NCBI GenBank assembly: GCA_946478305.1
Contig: CAMLBO010000025.1
Location: forward strand, 1 to 52,497
Origin: an uncultured Enterobacterales bacterium
GTDB lineage: Bacteria; Pseudomonadota; Gammaproteobacteria; Enterobacterales; Enterobacteriaceae
Direction of reading: 5' to 3'
Length of the DNA stretch: 52,497 bases
Shown here in pieces: positions 52,372-52,497 of this stretch. The stretch's first letter is position 1. Each line of letters begins with the position of its first letter. The notes beneath the pieces were generated by a model. It was not told the origin of the DNA and did no database searches. It worked only from the letters and a program-made list of their open reading frames with translations. Both the position numbers and the translations under genes were made by a program.

Positions 52372-52497
52372 GTGCTGGTTTTTAAATGTAGATGTAGTGT
52401 TCTGAAAGGCAAAGGTGATGGGGTTTGAATTTAAAGAAGCTTCGGCCGTGTTCAAAATGTCACCGGCAAGTCGGTGGAGAGACAACATCTTTACCGT

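Noticed and set aside
1-52497. Insertion sequences, prophage or integrase genes
   Set aside because: No transposase, integrase or phage structural gene and no target-site duplication pattern seen.

Overview
The window is chromosomal DNA of a Gram-negative enteric bacterium (order Enterobacterales). Almost every housekeeping protein (PurF, UbiX, HisQMP, RhlE, DusC, PbpG, YohP, YohC, Dld, RoxA, DdlA, ComR, BhsA) reads as a close relative of its Escherichia coli counterpart. The mixture of genes (periplasmic gluconate 2-dehydrogenase, PQQ glucose dehydrogenase, ABC-type rhamnose importer, triplicated BhsA) and the style of intergenic palindromes suggest a Yersiniaceae-type genome such as Rahnella, Ewingella or Rouxiella. 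That genus-level guess is weak. The first 48 bases are not biological: they are Illumina Nextera adapter plus an i7 index, so this is the raw end of a draft contig.

Layout. 50-4708: tail of purF, ubiX, and a histidine/basic amino acid ABC importer (hisJ-hisQ-hisM-hisP). 4777-9039: a peptidase T-like gene divergent from an orphan DppA-like peptide-binding protein, then mdtG. 9432-13572: rhlE, a Cys-rich winged-helix regulator divergent from a DHA2-type exporter, and a frameshifted DUF805 gene. 13735-22412: dusC, a VOC protein, pbpG and the 27-residue yohP, then a racemase-like gene and a three-subunit gluconate 2-dehydrogenase operon lying between pbpG/yohP and yohC. 22486-30013: a rhamnose-type ABC importer whose ATPase gene is cut by an in-frame amber codon, the activator rhaS, and aldA (lactaldehyde dehydrogenase). 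30301-35026: the TonB receptor YncD/PqqU and the PQQ-dependent glucose dehydrogenase gcd. 35075-46871: a hexapeptide acyltransferase, an unknown membrane protein, dld, a phosphonate importer (phnC-phnD-phnE1-phnE2), roxA, an aldehyde dehydrogenase, a cupin and ddlA. 46990-49597: three tandem BhsA-family genes, a Pro-rich small secreted protein, and the TetR repressor comR. 49831-52032: a Suppressor-of-fused-domain protein and a GH18-type glycosidase. 52033-52497: a gene-free, repeat-rich contig end.

How it fits together. Two regions build a periplasmic glucose oxidation route: Gcd (with PQQ, probably imported by PqqU) makes gluconate, and the flavo-cytochrome dehydrogenase takes gluconate to 2-ketogluconate. 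The rhamnose block joins uptake, RhaS control and disposal of the lactaldehyde produced by rhamnose breakdown, but no rhaBAD genes are present here.

The most striking regulatory structure is at 47.7-48.9 kb. Four sigma70-type promoters share one geometry: -35, exactly 17 bp, -10, exactly 4 bp, then a 14-bp near-palindrome of the form TTAWCGNTCGATAA. I propose this as the ComR operator. One of the four promoters has no recognisable gene behind it.
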